Shown: positions 37,557-45,936 of the stretch, in pieces | Numbering within the stretch: the first letter of the stretch is position 1 | Layout: each line of letters opens with the position of its first letter | Assembly: GCA_030145715.1 (NCBI GenBank) | Contig: JAIXHQ010000012.1 | Location: 1-64,000 of the forward strand | Direction: 5' to 3' | DNA: 64,000 nucleotides | Source: Sphingopyxis sp. | Lineage (GTDB): Bacteria > Pseudomonadota > Alphaproteobacteria > Sphingomonadales > Sphingomonadaceae | The notes under the pieces: generated by a model | The model's database searches: none | Seen by the model: the letters and a program-made list of their open reading frames with translations, nothing else | Told to the model about the DNA's origin: nothing | Program-made: the position numbers and the translations under genes

Positions 37557-38708
37557 ATGGCAGACGCCGACCCAAAACCACGAAAGATCGCGATCGGCAC
37601 CGGGGTCGATGCGATCGACCCGGCGGCGTGGGACGCGCTGCACGATGGCGGCAATCCCTTTGTCAGCCACGACTTTCTGGCGCTGCTCGAACGATCGGGC
37701 AGCGTCGGGGCGGATACGGGATGGCAGGCCGCGCCGCTGTTGATCGAGGATGACGGCGGCGCGATGGTCGCCGCCGCGCCCGCCTATCTGAAATCGCACA
37801 GCCAGGGCGAATATGTGTTCGACCACGCATGGGCCGATGCATGGGCGCGCGCCGGGGGCGATTATTACCCCAAGTTGCAGATCGCGGTGCCCTTTACCCC
37901 CGTGCCGGGGCCGCGCCTGTTGGCGCCGGACGATGACGACGCGCGGTTGCTGATTCGCGCGGCAGAGGCGGTGGTGCGGCAGAACGGCCTGTCGTCGGCC
38001 CATGCGACCTTTGTCGCCGCCGACCAGATGCCGCTGTTCGAAGCGGCGGGATGGCTGATCCGCCGCGACATCCAGTTTCATTTCGCCAATGCGGGCTATG
38101 CCGCGTTCGACGATTTCCTCGCCACGCTGACGTCGGCAAGGCGCAAGCAGTTGCGCAAGGAACGCGCGCGCGCGACCGACGGGCTGCGCATCGCCGAACT
38201 GACCGGCGATGCGATCGGCCCCGCGCATTGGGACGCGATGTGGCTATTCTATCAGGACACGGGCGCGCGCAAATGGGGCCAGCCCTATCTGACCCGCGCG
38301 GCGTTCGACATGATGGGCCGGGCGATGGCGGACCGGATCATCCTGCTCATCGCCTATGACGGCGACGACCGGCCGGTGGCGGGGGCGATGCATTTGCTGG
38401 GCACCGACACGCTGTACGGCCGTTATTGGGGATGCCTGGTCGACATACCCTATCTGCATTTCGAACTATGCTATTACCGCGCGATCGACATCGCGATCGA
38501 ACGCGGCCTGAAACGGGTCGAGGCCGGGGCGCAGGGCGGGCACAAGCTGGCGCGCGGTTATGGCCCCGTCGCGACATGGTCGGCGCATTTCATCGCCGAT
38601 GCGGCCTTTCGCCGGGCGGTCGCCGATTATCTGGAACAGGAACGCCGCGCCGAAGACAGCGAAATGGCGTGGCTGGAAGGACATATGCCCTTCAGGCGGA
38701 AGGGTTAG
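37557..38708 (+). CDS. FemAB/GNAT-like protein (COG3146, DUF482)
   Basis: A 383-residue protein with two acyl-CoA N-acyltransferase-like halves: GGNPFVSHDFLALLERSG and AAAPAYLKSHSQGEYVFDHAW in the first, RRKQLRKERARA and YGRYWGCLVDIPYLHFELCYY in the second. The family is listed under peptidoglycan-related transferases or GNAT proteins; no exact reaction is proven. A 138-base spacer with GC-rich hairpins (e.g. CCCGTC/GACGGG at 37474-37488) separates it from ridA. Its stop overlaps the convergent Sel1-like gene by 4 bp. Confidence 0.85.
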   Translation: MADADPKPRKIAIGTGVDAIDPAAWDALHDGGNPFVSHDFLALLERSGSVGADTGWQAAPLLIEDDGGAMVAAAPAYLKSHSQGEYVFDHAWADAWARAGGDYYPKLQIAVPFTPVPGPRLLAPDDDDARLLIRAAEAVVRQNGLSSAHATFVAADQMPLFEAAGWLIRRDIQFHFANAGYAAFDDFLATLTSARRKQLRKERARATDGLRIAELTGDAIGPAHWDAMWLFYQDTGARKWGQPYLTRAAFDMMGRAMADRIILLIAYDGDDRPVAGAMHLLGTDTLYGRYWGCLVDIPYLHFELCYYRAIDIAIERGLKRVEAGAQGGHKLARGYGPVATWSAHFIADAAFRRAVADYLEQERRAEDSEMAWLEGHMPFRRKG

Positions 38709-39019
38709 GCTGCGAATCGCCGGGCGGCGGGGCGGCGGGCGGTTTCGTCCAGCCAGGCGCGGGCCTGGCGCTGGGCTTCGGCGATTTCGTCGCGCGACAT
38801 TTCGTCGGACAGGTCGGCGCGGCACTGCTGCCCTTCGACATTGCCGCCAAGCGCGGCCAGGTTGAACCATTTATGCGCCTGGATCAGGTCGACATCGACC
38901 CCGCCGGTGCCGGTGGAAAAGGCGATCCCAAGGTCGAAATAGGCATTCGCATCGCCGCGCGCCGCGTCGAGCAGGCGGCTTTCGATCAGATATTGCGCAC
39001 TCTTCAGACTGTTGGCCAT
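38705..39019 (-). CDS. Sel1-like repeat protein, small
   Basis: A 104-residue protein with one clear Sel1-type helical pair (DANAYFDLGIAFSTGTGG, then DLIQAHKWFNLAALGGN). Such repeats bind other proteins. ATG 39019 has AGGGGG six bases upstream, which decides against a start 15 codons earlier. It converges on the FemAB-like gene with overlapping stops. No signal peptide, so probably cytoplasmic. Partner unknown. Confidence 0.78.
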   Translation of the reverse strand: MANSLKSAQYLIESRLLDAARGDANAYFDLGIAFSTGTGGVDVDLIQAHKWFNLAALGGNVEGQQCRADLSDEMSRDEIAEAQRQARAWLDETARRPAARRFAA

Positions 39020-39157
39020 GATAACCCCCTGTCGCTTCCCCCCACAGGAAGCTTCGGGCGCCAACCTTGCGATTTATGGTCAACAAAGCGTTAACGAGGG
39101 GGCGATTTTCTTGTGGATGAAAATGAAACCTAGGGAAAACAGCAGGTTAGTGGCAGG

Positions 39158-39997
39158 TCAGGCGATGGGCAGATTGTCGATCAGCCGCGTTTTCCCGATC
39201 CGCGCCGCCGCCAGCAGCCGCGCCGGATGGCGGAGGGCGGTCAGTCGTTCGAGGCTGTCCGCGTCGGCAAGGGCGACATAATCGACGCTGTCGAACCCGC
39301 CGCCGACGATCGCGGCGCTGGCGTTGGCGAGGGTTTCGCCGACGTCGGCTCCGTCCGCGATCGCGCGCGCCGCGGCCTGCAGCGCGGCGGGAAAGGCGGC
39401 GGCGGCGGCGCGCTGCTGCGCCGACAGATAGGCGTTGCGCGACGACAGGGCGAGCCCGTCGGCATCGCGCGCGATCGGCGCGCCGAGGATGTCGATCGCG
39501 AAATCAAGGTCGCGCGCCATGCGGCGGACGATCGCAAGCTGTTGCCAGTCCTTTTCGCCAAAGATCGCGACGTCGGGGCGGACCTGGTTGAACAATTTGG
39601 CGACCACCGTCGCGACGCCGTCGAAATGGCCGGGACGCGCCGCGCCGCAATAATCGGCGCCGAGTTCCGCGACCTCGACATGGGTGCGATGGCCGCCGGG
39701 ATACATCGTCGCCACGTCGGGCGCCCAGAGCAGCGCCGCCCCCTCCTGCGCCAGCAGCGCGGCGTCGCGCGCCTCGTCGCGGGGATAGGCGGCGAAATCC
39801 TCGTTCGGGCCGAACTGGGTGGGATTGACGAAGATCGACACGACGACATGATCGGCGACGCGCCGCGCCATGCGGACCAGCGACAGATGCCCGTCGTGCA
39901 GCGCCCCCATCGTCGGCACCAGCGCGACGCTGCCCCCCGCCTGTTTCAGTGCCGTAACGGCACGGTGCAGCATCGCGATGTCACGGATGATTTGCAC
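39158..39997 (-). CDS. panC: Pantothenate synthetase (pantoate-beta-alanine ligase)
   Basis: A 279-residue enzyme joining pantoate and beta-alanine using ATP in coenzyme A synthesis. Signatures are VPTMGALHDGHLSLVR (ATP site, residues about 28-43), VSIFVNPTQFGPNEDF, FGEKDWQQLAIVRRM and LALSSRNAYLS. The start is GTG 39997, giving MQIIRDIAML, the normal N-terminus. Length is normal. It is divergent from mipZ, 87 bp apart. Confidence 0.96.
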   Translation of the reverse strand: MQIIRDIAMLHRAVTALKQAGGSVALVPTMGALHDGHLSLVRMARRVADHVVVSIFVNPTQFGPNEDFAAYPRDEARDAALLAQEGAALLWAPDVATMYPGGHRTHVEVAELGADYCGAARPGHFDGVATVVAKLFNQVRPDVAIFGEKDWQQLAIVRRMARDLDFAIDILGAPIARDADGLALSSRNAYLSAQQRAAAAAFPAALQAAARAIADGADVGETLANASAAIVGGGFDSVDYVALADADSLERLTALRHPARLLAAARIGKTRLIDNLPIA

Positions 39998-40084
39998 GCC
40001 CGGTCGCCCTCCGATATTGGCGCGACTCTATCATTTCGCGCGCCGGCCGCCCATGCCGCGCAAACAGGAAAATCGCAACGCCCC

Positions 40085-40918
40085 ATGACGACCCCGACAA
40101 CGACTGGCGCGACGAAGCCCGCACCGCACCGCATCATCTTTGCCAATGAAAAGGGCGGGACCGGCAAATCGACCTGCGCCGTGCATTTCGCCGTCGCGCT
40201 GGCCAGCCAGGGCTGGCGCGTCGCGGGCATCGACCTCGACCCCCGCCAGCGCACCTTTCACCGATATCTGGAGAATCGCGAGCAGACCGCGAAACGCCGC
40301 GACATCGCGCTGCCGACCCCGCGTTTCGAGGTGTTCACCGGATCGACGATCGAGGAACTGGACGAACAGGTCGCACGGTTGAGCGAGGACGCCGACTATA
40401 TCATCGCCGACACCCCCGGCCGCGACGATGTCTTTGCCCGCCACCTGGCCACCAGCGCCGACACGCTGGTCACCCCGATCAACGACAGCTTTATCGATTT
40501 CGACCTGATCGGACAGGTCGATCCGGAAACCTTCCAGGTCGTGCGCCCCAGCTTTTATTCCGAACTGATCTGGGACGCGCGCAAGACCCGCGCCAAGGCC
40601 GACGGGCGGACGATCGACTGGATCATCCTGCGCAACCGTTTGCAGCATGTCGACGCGCATAACATGCGCCGCGTCGGCGAGGCGCTGTCGCAATTGTCGC
40701 GCCGCGTCGGCTTTCGCGTCATCCCCGGACTGGGCGAGCGCGTCATCTATCGCGAACTTTTCCCGGCGGGCCTCACTTTGCTCGACAAGGCGCATCTGGG
40801 CGGCATGGGAATCGGCCATGTCGTCGCCCGGCAGGAACTGCGCGAAGCGATGGGCGGATTGAACCTGCCCGCGCGCGAACGGTTCCATCCGGACGGCGAC
40901 CTGTTTGCCGCCGCCTGA
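40085..40918 (+). CDS. mipZ: Division-plane positioning ATPase MipZ
   Basis: A 277-residue ParA/MinD-like ATPase. The deviant Walker A is FANEKGGTGKST with Lys28, followed by AGIDLDPRQRTFHRYLENR, YIIADTPGRDD and DSFIDFDLIGQVDPETF. These match MipZ, which in Caulobacter forms a gradient from the ParB-bound poles and blocks FtsZ polymerisation away from mid-cell. ATG 40085 begins a short polar tail before the ATPase. Phosphomannomutase follows 30 bp downstream. Confidence 0.93.
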   Translation: MTTPTTTGATKPAPHRIIFANEKGGTGKSTCAVHFAVALASQGWRVAGIDLDPRQRTFHRYLENREQTAKRRDIALPTPRFEVFTGSTIEELDEQVARLSEDADYIIADTPGRDDVFARHLATSADTLVTPINDSFIDFDLIGQVDPETFQVVRPSFYSELIWDARKTRAKADGRTIDWIILRNRLQHVDAHNMRRVGEALSQLSRRVGFRVIPGLGERVIYRELFPAGLTLLDKAHLGGMGIGHVVARQELREAMGGLNLPARERFHPDGDLFAAA

Positions 40919-40948
40919 ACCCCTTCTCTCCCCCCAAGAGGATTCCCC

Positions 40949-42331
40949 ATGACCCATGTTTTCCATCCGACGATGCTGCGCGAATATGACATCCGCGGCG
41001 TCGTGGGCGACACATTGTCGGACAAGGACGCCTATGCCATCGGCCGCAGCTTTGCGACGCTGGTCGCCCGGTCAGGGGGCAAGCGCGTCGCGGTCGGTTA
41101 CGACGGCCGCCTGTCGTCGCCGATGCTGGCGGCGGCGCTGATCGAAGGGATCAACGCGGCGGGCATCGACGCGCTGAACGTCGGGCTGGGACCGACGCCG
41201 ATGCTATATTATGCGGCCTCAACCGAAGAGGTTGATGGCGGCATTCAGATAACCGGCAGCCACAACCCCCCCGATTACAATGGTTTCAAATTTGTAAAAC
41301 AGGGACGTCCCTTTTTCGGGGCGGACATTCTGGGGATCGGCAAAATGGCTGCGGCCGGTGATTGGGACAGCGGCGAGGGATCGTCGCAGAGCATCGACAT
41401 CGTCGACGCCTATGTCGATCGCCTGGTCGAAGGATTCACCGGCGGCGCCTTTCGCATCGGATGGGACGCCGGCAACGGCGCCGCCGGCACCGTTATCGAA
41501 AAGCTGACCGCGCGGTTGCCCGGGGAGCATCATCTGTTGTTTACCGACATCGACGGACATTTTCCCAATCACCATCCCGACCCGACCGAAGAAAAGAATC
41601 TGGCCGATCTGCGCAAGCTTGTCGCGGAAAAAAACCTCGATTTTGGAGTAGCTTTTGATGGCGACGGCGACCGCATCGGCGCGATCGACGGCCAGGGCCG
41701 CGTGATCTGGGGCGACCAGTTGCTGCAAATCTATGCCGCCGCGGTCCTGCAGGACATGCCCGGCGCGACCGTCATCGCCGATGTCAAGGCCAGCCAGGCG
41801 CTGTTCGACCGGGTCGCGGAACTGGGCGGCCAGCCGCTGATGTGGAAGACCGGCCACAGCCTGATCAAGGCCAAGATGAAGGAAACCGGCAGTCCGCTGG
41901 CGGGCGAGATGAGCGGGCATATCTTTTTCGCCGACCGCTATTATGGCTATGACGACGCGCCCTATGCCGCCATCCGCCTGATCGAGGCGGCGACCCGGCT
42001 GGGCCGGAGCGTCACCGACCTGCGCGCCGCCATGGCGCCGATGGTCAATACGCCCGAAATGCGGTTCCAGGTCGATGAAAGCCGCAAATTTGCCATTGTG
42101 GATGAAGTTCTGGACCGGCTGGCCGAATCGGGCGCGCAGGTCGACCGCACCGACGGCGCCCGCGTGCTGACCGACGACGGCTGGTGGCTGCTGCGCGCGT
42201 CCAACACGCAGGACGTGCTGGTCGCCCGCGCCGAGGCCAAGGACGACGCCGCGCTGACGCGCCTGCTGGCCGCGATCGACGAACAACTGGCGCTGTCGGG
42301 AATCGTGCGCGGACCACAGGCGAGCCACTGA
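40949..42331 (+). CDS. Phosphomannomutase/phosphoglucomutase
   Basis: A 460-residue alpha-phosphohexomutase. The phosphoserine loop is [13 protein letters not shown] with Ser104, the metal loop is [12 protein letters not shown], the sugar loop is GEMSGHIFF, and the phosphate-binding loop is [15 protein letters not shown]. It interconverts hexose 1- and 6-phosphates for nucleotide sugars used in polysaccharide and LPS synthesis. The normal SNT(E/Q) motif is kept. An AAGAGGA box precedes ATG 40949. The gene is likely co-transcribed with mipZ. Confidence 0.94.
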   Translation: MTHVFHPTMLREYDIRGVVGDTLSDKDAYAIGRSFATLVARSGGKRVAVGYDGRLSSPMLAAALIEGINAAGIDALNVGLGPTPMLYYAASTEEVDGGIQITGSHNPPDYNGFKFVKQGRPFFGADILGIGKMAAAGDWDSGEGSSQSIDIVDAYVDRLVEGFTGGAFRIGWDAGNGAAGTVIEKLTARLPGEHHLLFTDIDGHFPNHHPDPTEEKNLADLRKLVAEKNLDFGVAFDGDGDRIGAIDGQGRVIWGDQLLQIYAAAVLQDMPGATVIADVKASQALFDRVAELGGQPLMWKTGHSLIKAKMKETGSPLAGEMSGHIFFADRYYGYDDAPYAAIRLIEAATRLGRSVTDLRAAMAPMVNTPEMRFQVDESRKFAIVDEVLDRLAESGAQVDRTDGARVLTDDGWWLLRASNTQDVLVARAEAKDDAALTRLLAAIDEQLALSGIVRGPQASH

Positions 42332-42462
42332 CCGGACCTTTCATCGGCCGCGCCTTTCACCGGGCGCGTCTTTTCGGGACCTTGCAATAATCTTGCCAGA
42401 TTGACCTTCGCCGCGTCGCTGGGGTAACGCCCGGTCATGTCTGTACAGGAATCCATGGCGCA

Positions 42463-43278
42463 ATGACCGACGAAGCGACCGAGCAGAGGCTGACCGCCGA
42501 CGGCGACCATGGCGTCGCCGATCATCAGGCGCATGTCCGCGAGGACGCGGCGGCGGGCAACGGCCTAGCGGTGATTTCGATCGCGAAAAGTTATGACAAG
42601 CGCATCGTCCTGTCCGACGTGTCGCTGTCGGTCGGCAAGGGCGAGGTGGTCGGACTGCTGGGCCCCAACGGCGCGGGCAAGACCACCTGTTTCTATTCGA
42701 TCATGGGGCTGGTCAAACCCGACGCCGGGCGCATCATGCTGGACGGCGCCGACATCACCGCGCTGCCCATGTATCGCCGCGCGATCCTGGGCCTGGGTTA
42801 TCTGCCGCAGGAAACGTCGATCTTTCGCGGCATGACGGTCGAACAGAATATCGGCGCGGTGCTGGAATTGAGCGAACCCGACAGGATCGCCCGCGAACGC
42901 CGGATGGAGGAATTGCTGGCGGAATTCGGCCTGACCCGGCTGCGCGATTCGGCGGCGATGGCGCTGTCAGGCGGCGAGCGGCGGCGCGCCGAAATCGCGC
43001 GCGCGCTGGCCGCCAACCCGTCGATCATGCTGCTGGACGAACCCTTTGCCGGGATCGATCCCCTGTCGATCAGCGACATTCGCGATCTGGTCGCCGATTT
43101 GAAGACGCGCGGCATCGGCGTCCTGATCACCGACCATAATGTCCGCGAGACGCTCGACCTCGTCGACCGCGCCTGTATCATTTATGACGGCAAGGTGCTG
43201 TTGGCCGGATCGCCCGAGGAACTGGTCGCCGACCCCGAGGTGCGGCGGCTGTATCTTGGCGAGGGATTTTCGCTGTGA
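42463..43278 (+). CDS. lptB: LPS export ABC transporter ATP-binding protein LptB
   Basis: A 271-residue ABC ATPase. Walker A is GPNGAGKTT (Lys73), the Q-loop has YLPQETSIFRGM, the signature is LSGGERRRAEIARAL, and Walker B is IMLLDEPFAGIDP, all in the form typical of LptB. It drives LPS extraction from the inner membrane with LptF, LptG and LptC. A polar N-terminal extension of about 35 residues is longer than in E. coli LptB. The rpoN gene follows, an order common in proteobacteria. Confidence 0.96.
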   Translation: MTDEATEQRLTADGDHGVADHQAHVREDAAAGNGLAVISIAKSYDKRIVLSDVSLSVGKGEVVGLLGPNGAGKTTCFYSIMGLVKPDAGRIMLDGADITALPMYRRAILGLGYLPQETSIFRGMTVEQNIGAVLELSEPDRIARERRMEELLAEFGLTRLRDSAAMALSGGERRRAEIARALAANPSIMLLDEPFAGIDPLSISDIRDLVADLKTRGIGVLITDHNVRETLDLVDRACIIYDGKVLLAGSPEELVADPEVRRLYLGEGFSL

Positions 43279-43334
43279 CAAGCCGGAGCTTTTCCCATGG
43301 GGGCTGTCCCAGGGGGATTGCGCGATCATCCGTG

Positions 43335-43418
43335 TCCGTTCGCATCGAGCGAAGTCGAGATGCCCCCGTGGCCTGCGCGCGTCTGATGGGTGCCTCGACC
43401 TCGCTCGACACGAACGGA
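43335..43418. repeat. REP-like intergenic inverted repeat between lptB and rpoN
   Basis: Two 30-base arms face each other: the left begins TCCGTTCGCATCGAGCGAAG (43335 on), the right arm's complement begins TCCGTTCGTGTCGAGCGAGG (right arm 43389-43418). They match at 24 of 30 positions around a 24-base centre. The CGTTCG-TCGAGCGA-GTCGAG pattern resembles dispersed intergenic palindromes of sphingomonad genomes. It would form a long hairpin in the lptB-rpoN transcript. Confidence 0.75.
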
Positions 43419-43439
43419 ACGAAAAGCCGATAATCATCG

Positions 43440-44930
43440 ATGGCGTTGGGTCCGCGCCTCGATCTTCGCCAGTCGCAATCGCTGGTGATGACGCCGCAGC
43501 TTCAGCAGGCGATCAAGCTGCTGGCGCTGTCGAACCTGGAACTCGAAACCTATCTGGCCGAGGCGCTGGACGGCAATCCGCTGCTCGACACGGCGGCGGC
43601 CGACAATGACGGCAGCGCGGGTGATGGGACGGGCGGCGGAGCGGGCGACGGTTCGGGCGAAGCGCCGGACGACATGCCCGCGGCCGAAGCCGCATCGCTG
43701 GACGCCGACCGGGCGCTGGCGGCGGACGGCGGCACCGCCAACGACCTGGACATCGACCTGGCCGCCGATAGTTTTCACCACGACAGCGCGAGCGACAGCG
43801 TCGGCCTGTCGGGATCGGGCGAGGACATTGATTTCGACAGCTTTGCCGAAGCGGAAGGCACGCTGCACGACCATCTGTTGGCGCAGGTCGGCGAAGTTTT
43901 CGGCGGGATCGAGGCGATCGTCGCGCGCCAGATCGTCGCGTTGATCGACGAGGCCGGCTATCTGCGCGCCGACCTGAACGAACTGGCCGCGCAGCTTGGC
44001 GTCCCGCTGATCCTGATCGAAACGGTGCTGGCGGGCGTGCAGGGTTTCGATCCATCGGGCGTCGGTGGCCGCGACCTGGCCGAATGCATCGCGATCCAGG
44101 CGCGCGAGGCCGATCGTTACGACCCGGCGATGGCGACGATGATCGCGCATCTGGACCTGGTCGCCAAGGGCGCCTTTGCACAGTTGAAGCGCATCTGCGG
44201 CGTCGATGACGAGGATCTGGCCGACATGATTCGCGAATTGCGCGGCTATGATCCCAAACCGGGCCTGAAATTCGGCGGCGGCGGCGCCCCGGCGGTCGTG
44301 CCCGACCTGTATATCCGCCGGACCGCCGAGGGTTGGGCGGTGGAAATCAACAGCGGCACCCTGCCCCGCCTGTTGGTCAACCGCCGCTATTACACCGAAT
44401 TGACGCAGGGCGCGGCGGCCAAGAACCGGGCGTGGCTGTCCGAACAGCTTGCCAGCGCCAATTGGCTGGTCCGCGCGCTCGACCAGCGCCAGCGCACGAT
44501 CATCAAAGTCGCCAGCGCGATCGTCACGCAGCAGGAGGGGTTTTTCCTGAACGGTGTCGCGCATATGCGCCCGCTGACGCTGCGCCAGGTCGCCGAAGAG
44601 ATCGGGATGCACGAATCGACCGTCAGCCGCGTGACGAGCAATAAATATCTGAGCTGCGCGCGCGGACTGTTCGAACTCAAATATTTCTTTTCAAGCGGCA
44701 TTTCGGCGACGCAGGGCGACGGCGCGGTGTCGGCGGAGGCGGTCAAGAGCCGGATCAAGGCGATGATCGAGGGCGAGGACGCCCGGGCGATCCTGTCCGA
44801 CGAAACGATCGCCCAGCGATTGTCGGGCGAAGGCCATGACATCGCGCGGCGCACCGTCGTCAAATATCGCGAGGCGATGGGTTATGGATCGTCGGTGCAG
44901 CGACGGCGGCAAAAGGCCTTGGCGGGGTAA
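43440..44930 (+). CDS. rpoN: RNA polymerase sigma-54 factor
   Basis: A 496-residue sigma-54. Region I is QSLVMTPQLQQAIKLLALSNLEL, followed by an acidic region II (EALDGNPLLDTAAADNDGS onward). The core-binding and DNA-binding regions include LTLRQVAEEIGMHESTVSRV, and the RpoN box is ARRTVVKYREAMG near the end. It directs transcription from -24/-12 promoters with activator ATPases. The gene begins 161 bp past lptB, after a REP-like repeat. Confidence 0.97.
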   Translation: MALGPRLDLRQSQSLVMTPQLQQAIKLLALSNLELETYLAEALDGNPLLDTAAADNDGSAGDGTGGGAGDGSGEAPDDMPAAEAASLDADRALAADGGTANDLDIDLAADSFHHDSASDSVGLSGSGEDIDFDSFAEAEGTLHDHLLAQVGEVFGGIEAIVARQIVALIDEAGYLRADLNELAAQLGVPLILIETVLAGVQGFDPSGVGGRDLAECIAIQAREADRYDPAMATMIAHLDLVAKGAFAQLKRICGVDDEDLADMIRELRGYDPKPGLKFGGGGAPAVVPDLYIRRTAEGWAVEINSGTLPRLLVNRRYYTELTQGAAAKNRAWLSEQLASANWLVRALDQRQRTIIKVASAIVTQQEGFFLNGVAHMRPLTLRQVAEEIGMHESTVSRVTSNKYLSCARGLFELKYFFSSGISATQGDGAVSAEAVKSRIKAMIEGEDARAILSDETIAQRLSGEGHDIARRTVVKYREAMGYGSSVQRRRQKALAG

Positions 44931-44986
44931 AAACTCTCGTCACGCTGGACTTGATCTGGGATGATGAAATTAGGGTGGTGGGGCAG

Positions 44987-45015
44987 TTGACTTTTCGGCC
45001 TTATCCCCATAGTTG
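44987..45015 (+). promoter_or_regulatory. Possible rpmJ promoter
   Basis: TTGACT at 44987-44992 followed after 17 bases by TAGTTG at 45010-45015. The -35 box is good, the -10 box weak. The expected start would give a leader of about 35 bases before the L36 ATG. Confidence 0.4.
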
Positions 45016-45057
45016 CGCCGCTTCGCGTAACAACGCCAAGATTTACGGAACAGACCC

Positions 45058-45183
45058 ATGAAGATTCGCAACAGCCTGAAGTCGCTGAAGGACCGCCACC
45101 GGGATAACCGCGTTATCCGCCGCCGTGGCCGCACCTATGTGATCAACAAGACCAACCGCCGTTTCAAGGCGCGCCAGGGCTGA
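45058..45183 (+). CDS. rpmJ: 50S ribosomal protein L36
   Basis: A 41-residue protein reading [18 protein letters not shown], then [23 protein letters not shown]. It is the zinc-free L36 form: the cysteines and histidine that bind zinc in the classic 37-residue form are absent. It binds 23S rRNA late in 50S assembly. The gene stands alone between rpoN and a HAD gene. Confidence 0.96.
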   Translation: MKIRNSLKSLKDRHRDNRVIRRRGRTYVINKTNRRFKARQG

Positions 45184-45280
45184 TGCCCCTGCGCGGGGCG
45201 CAACCGCCCCGTTTGCTTTTGATGAAGTGCGTTACGCCGTCGGATGCTTCCGGCGGCGCTTTCGCGTGTCTGGAGCGGTC

Positions 45281-45892
45281 ATGATTCGCCAGAGCGTGAT
45301 CTTTGACGTCGGCCGCGTCCTGTTCGATTGGGATTTGCGCCACCTGTTCGCCCGGCTGATCGACGACCGCGACGAACTGGAATGGTTCGTGACGAACGTC
45401 GTCACGCCCGAATGGCATTTCCAGCACGACGCGGGGCGCCCGCTGGCACAGATGCTGCCCGAACTGAAAGCCGCGTTTCCGGGGCATGACGCGCTGATCG
45501 ACGCCTATGCCGCGCGGTTCAACGAGACGATTCCGGGGCCGATGCCGGGCAGCCTGGAACTGGTCGAGCGATTGGACGATGCGGGCGTGCCGCTGTTCGC
45601 CATCACCAATTTCGGGCATGAATTCTGGCAGGACTTTCGCCCGACCCAGCCGATCTTTGACCGGTTTCAGGACATCATCGTGTCGGGGACCGAAAAGATG
45701 ATGAAGCCCGACCCCGCGATCTATGCCCTTGCGATCGCGCGATTCGGAATCGATCCGGCGGGCGCGCTGTTCGTCGACGATGTCGCGGCGAATATCGCGG
45801 GCGCCGAATCGGCCGGCATCGCGGGGCACCGGTTTATCGATGCCGCGACGCTGGAACGCACGTTGGTCGCGCGGGGGTTTCTGGCCGGTTAG
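45281..45892 (+). CDS. HAD-IA family phosphatase
   Basis: A 203-residue HAD hydrolase. Motif I is VIFDVGRVLFDWD, the DxG form seen in the YihX-like subgroup, motif II is LFAITNFGHEFW, and motifs III and IV are MMKPDPAIY and LFVDDVAANIAGAE. Family members dephosphorylate sugar phosphates such as glucose 1-phosphate; the substrate here is not known. ATG 45281 follows a GGAGCGG box and gives the normal start; a farther upstream start would add 18 unlikely residues. Confidence 0.88.
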   Translation: MIRQSVIFDVGRVLFDWDLRHLFARLIDDRDELEWFVTNVVTPEWHFQHDAGRPLAQMLPELKAAFPGHDALIDAYAARFNETIPGPMPGSLELVERLDDAGVPLFAITNFGHEFWQDFRPTQPIFDRFQDIIVSGTEKMMKPDPAIYALAIARFGIDPAGALFVDDVAANIAGAESAGIAGHRFIDAATLERTLVARGFLAG

Positions 45893-45936
45893 GCCGGGTT
45901 GATGGGGTTCGCGCCTTCGCGCGAAATCCTTTCCCC

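Noticed and set aside
44936-44963. Possible half of a dispersed intergenic repeat (CGTCACGCTGGACTTGATCT)
   Set aside because: Only one arm is visible, and the facing arm expected for such palindromes is missing.
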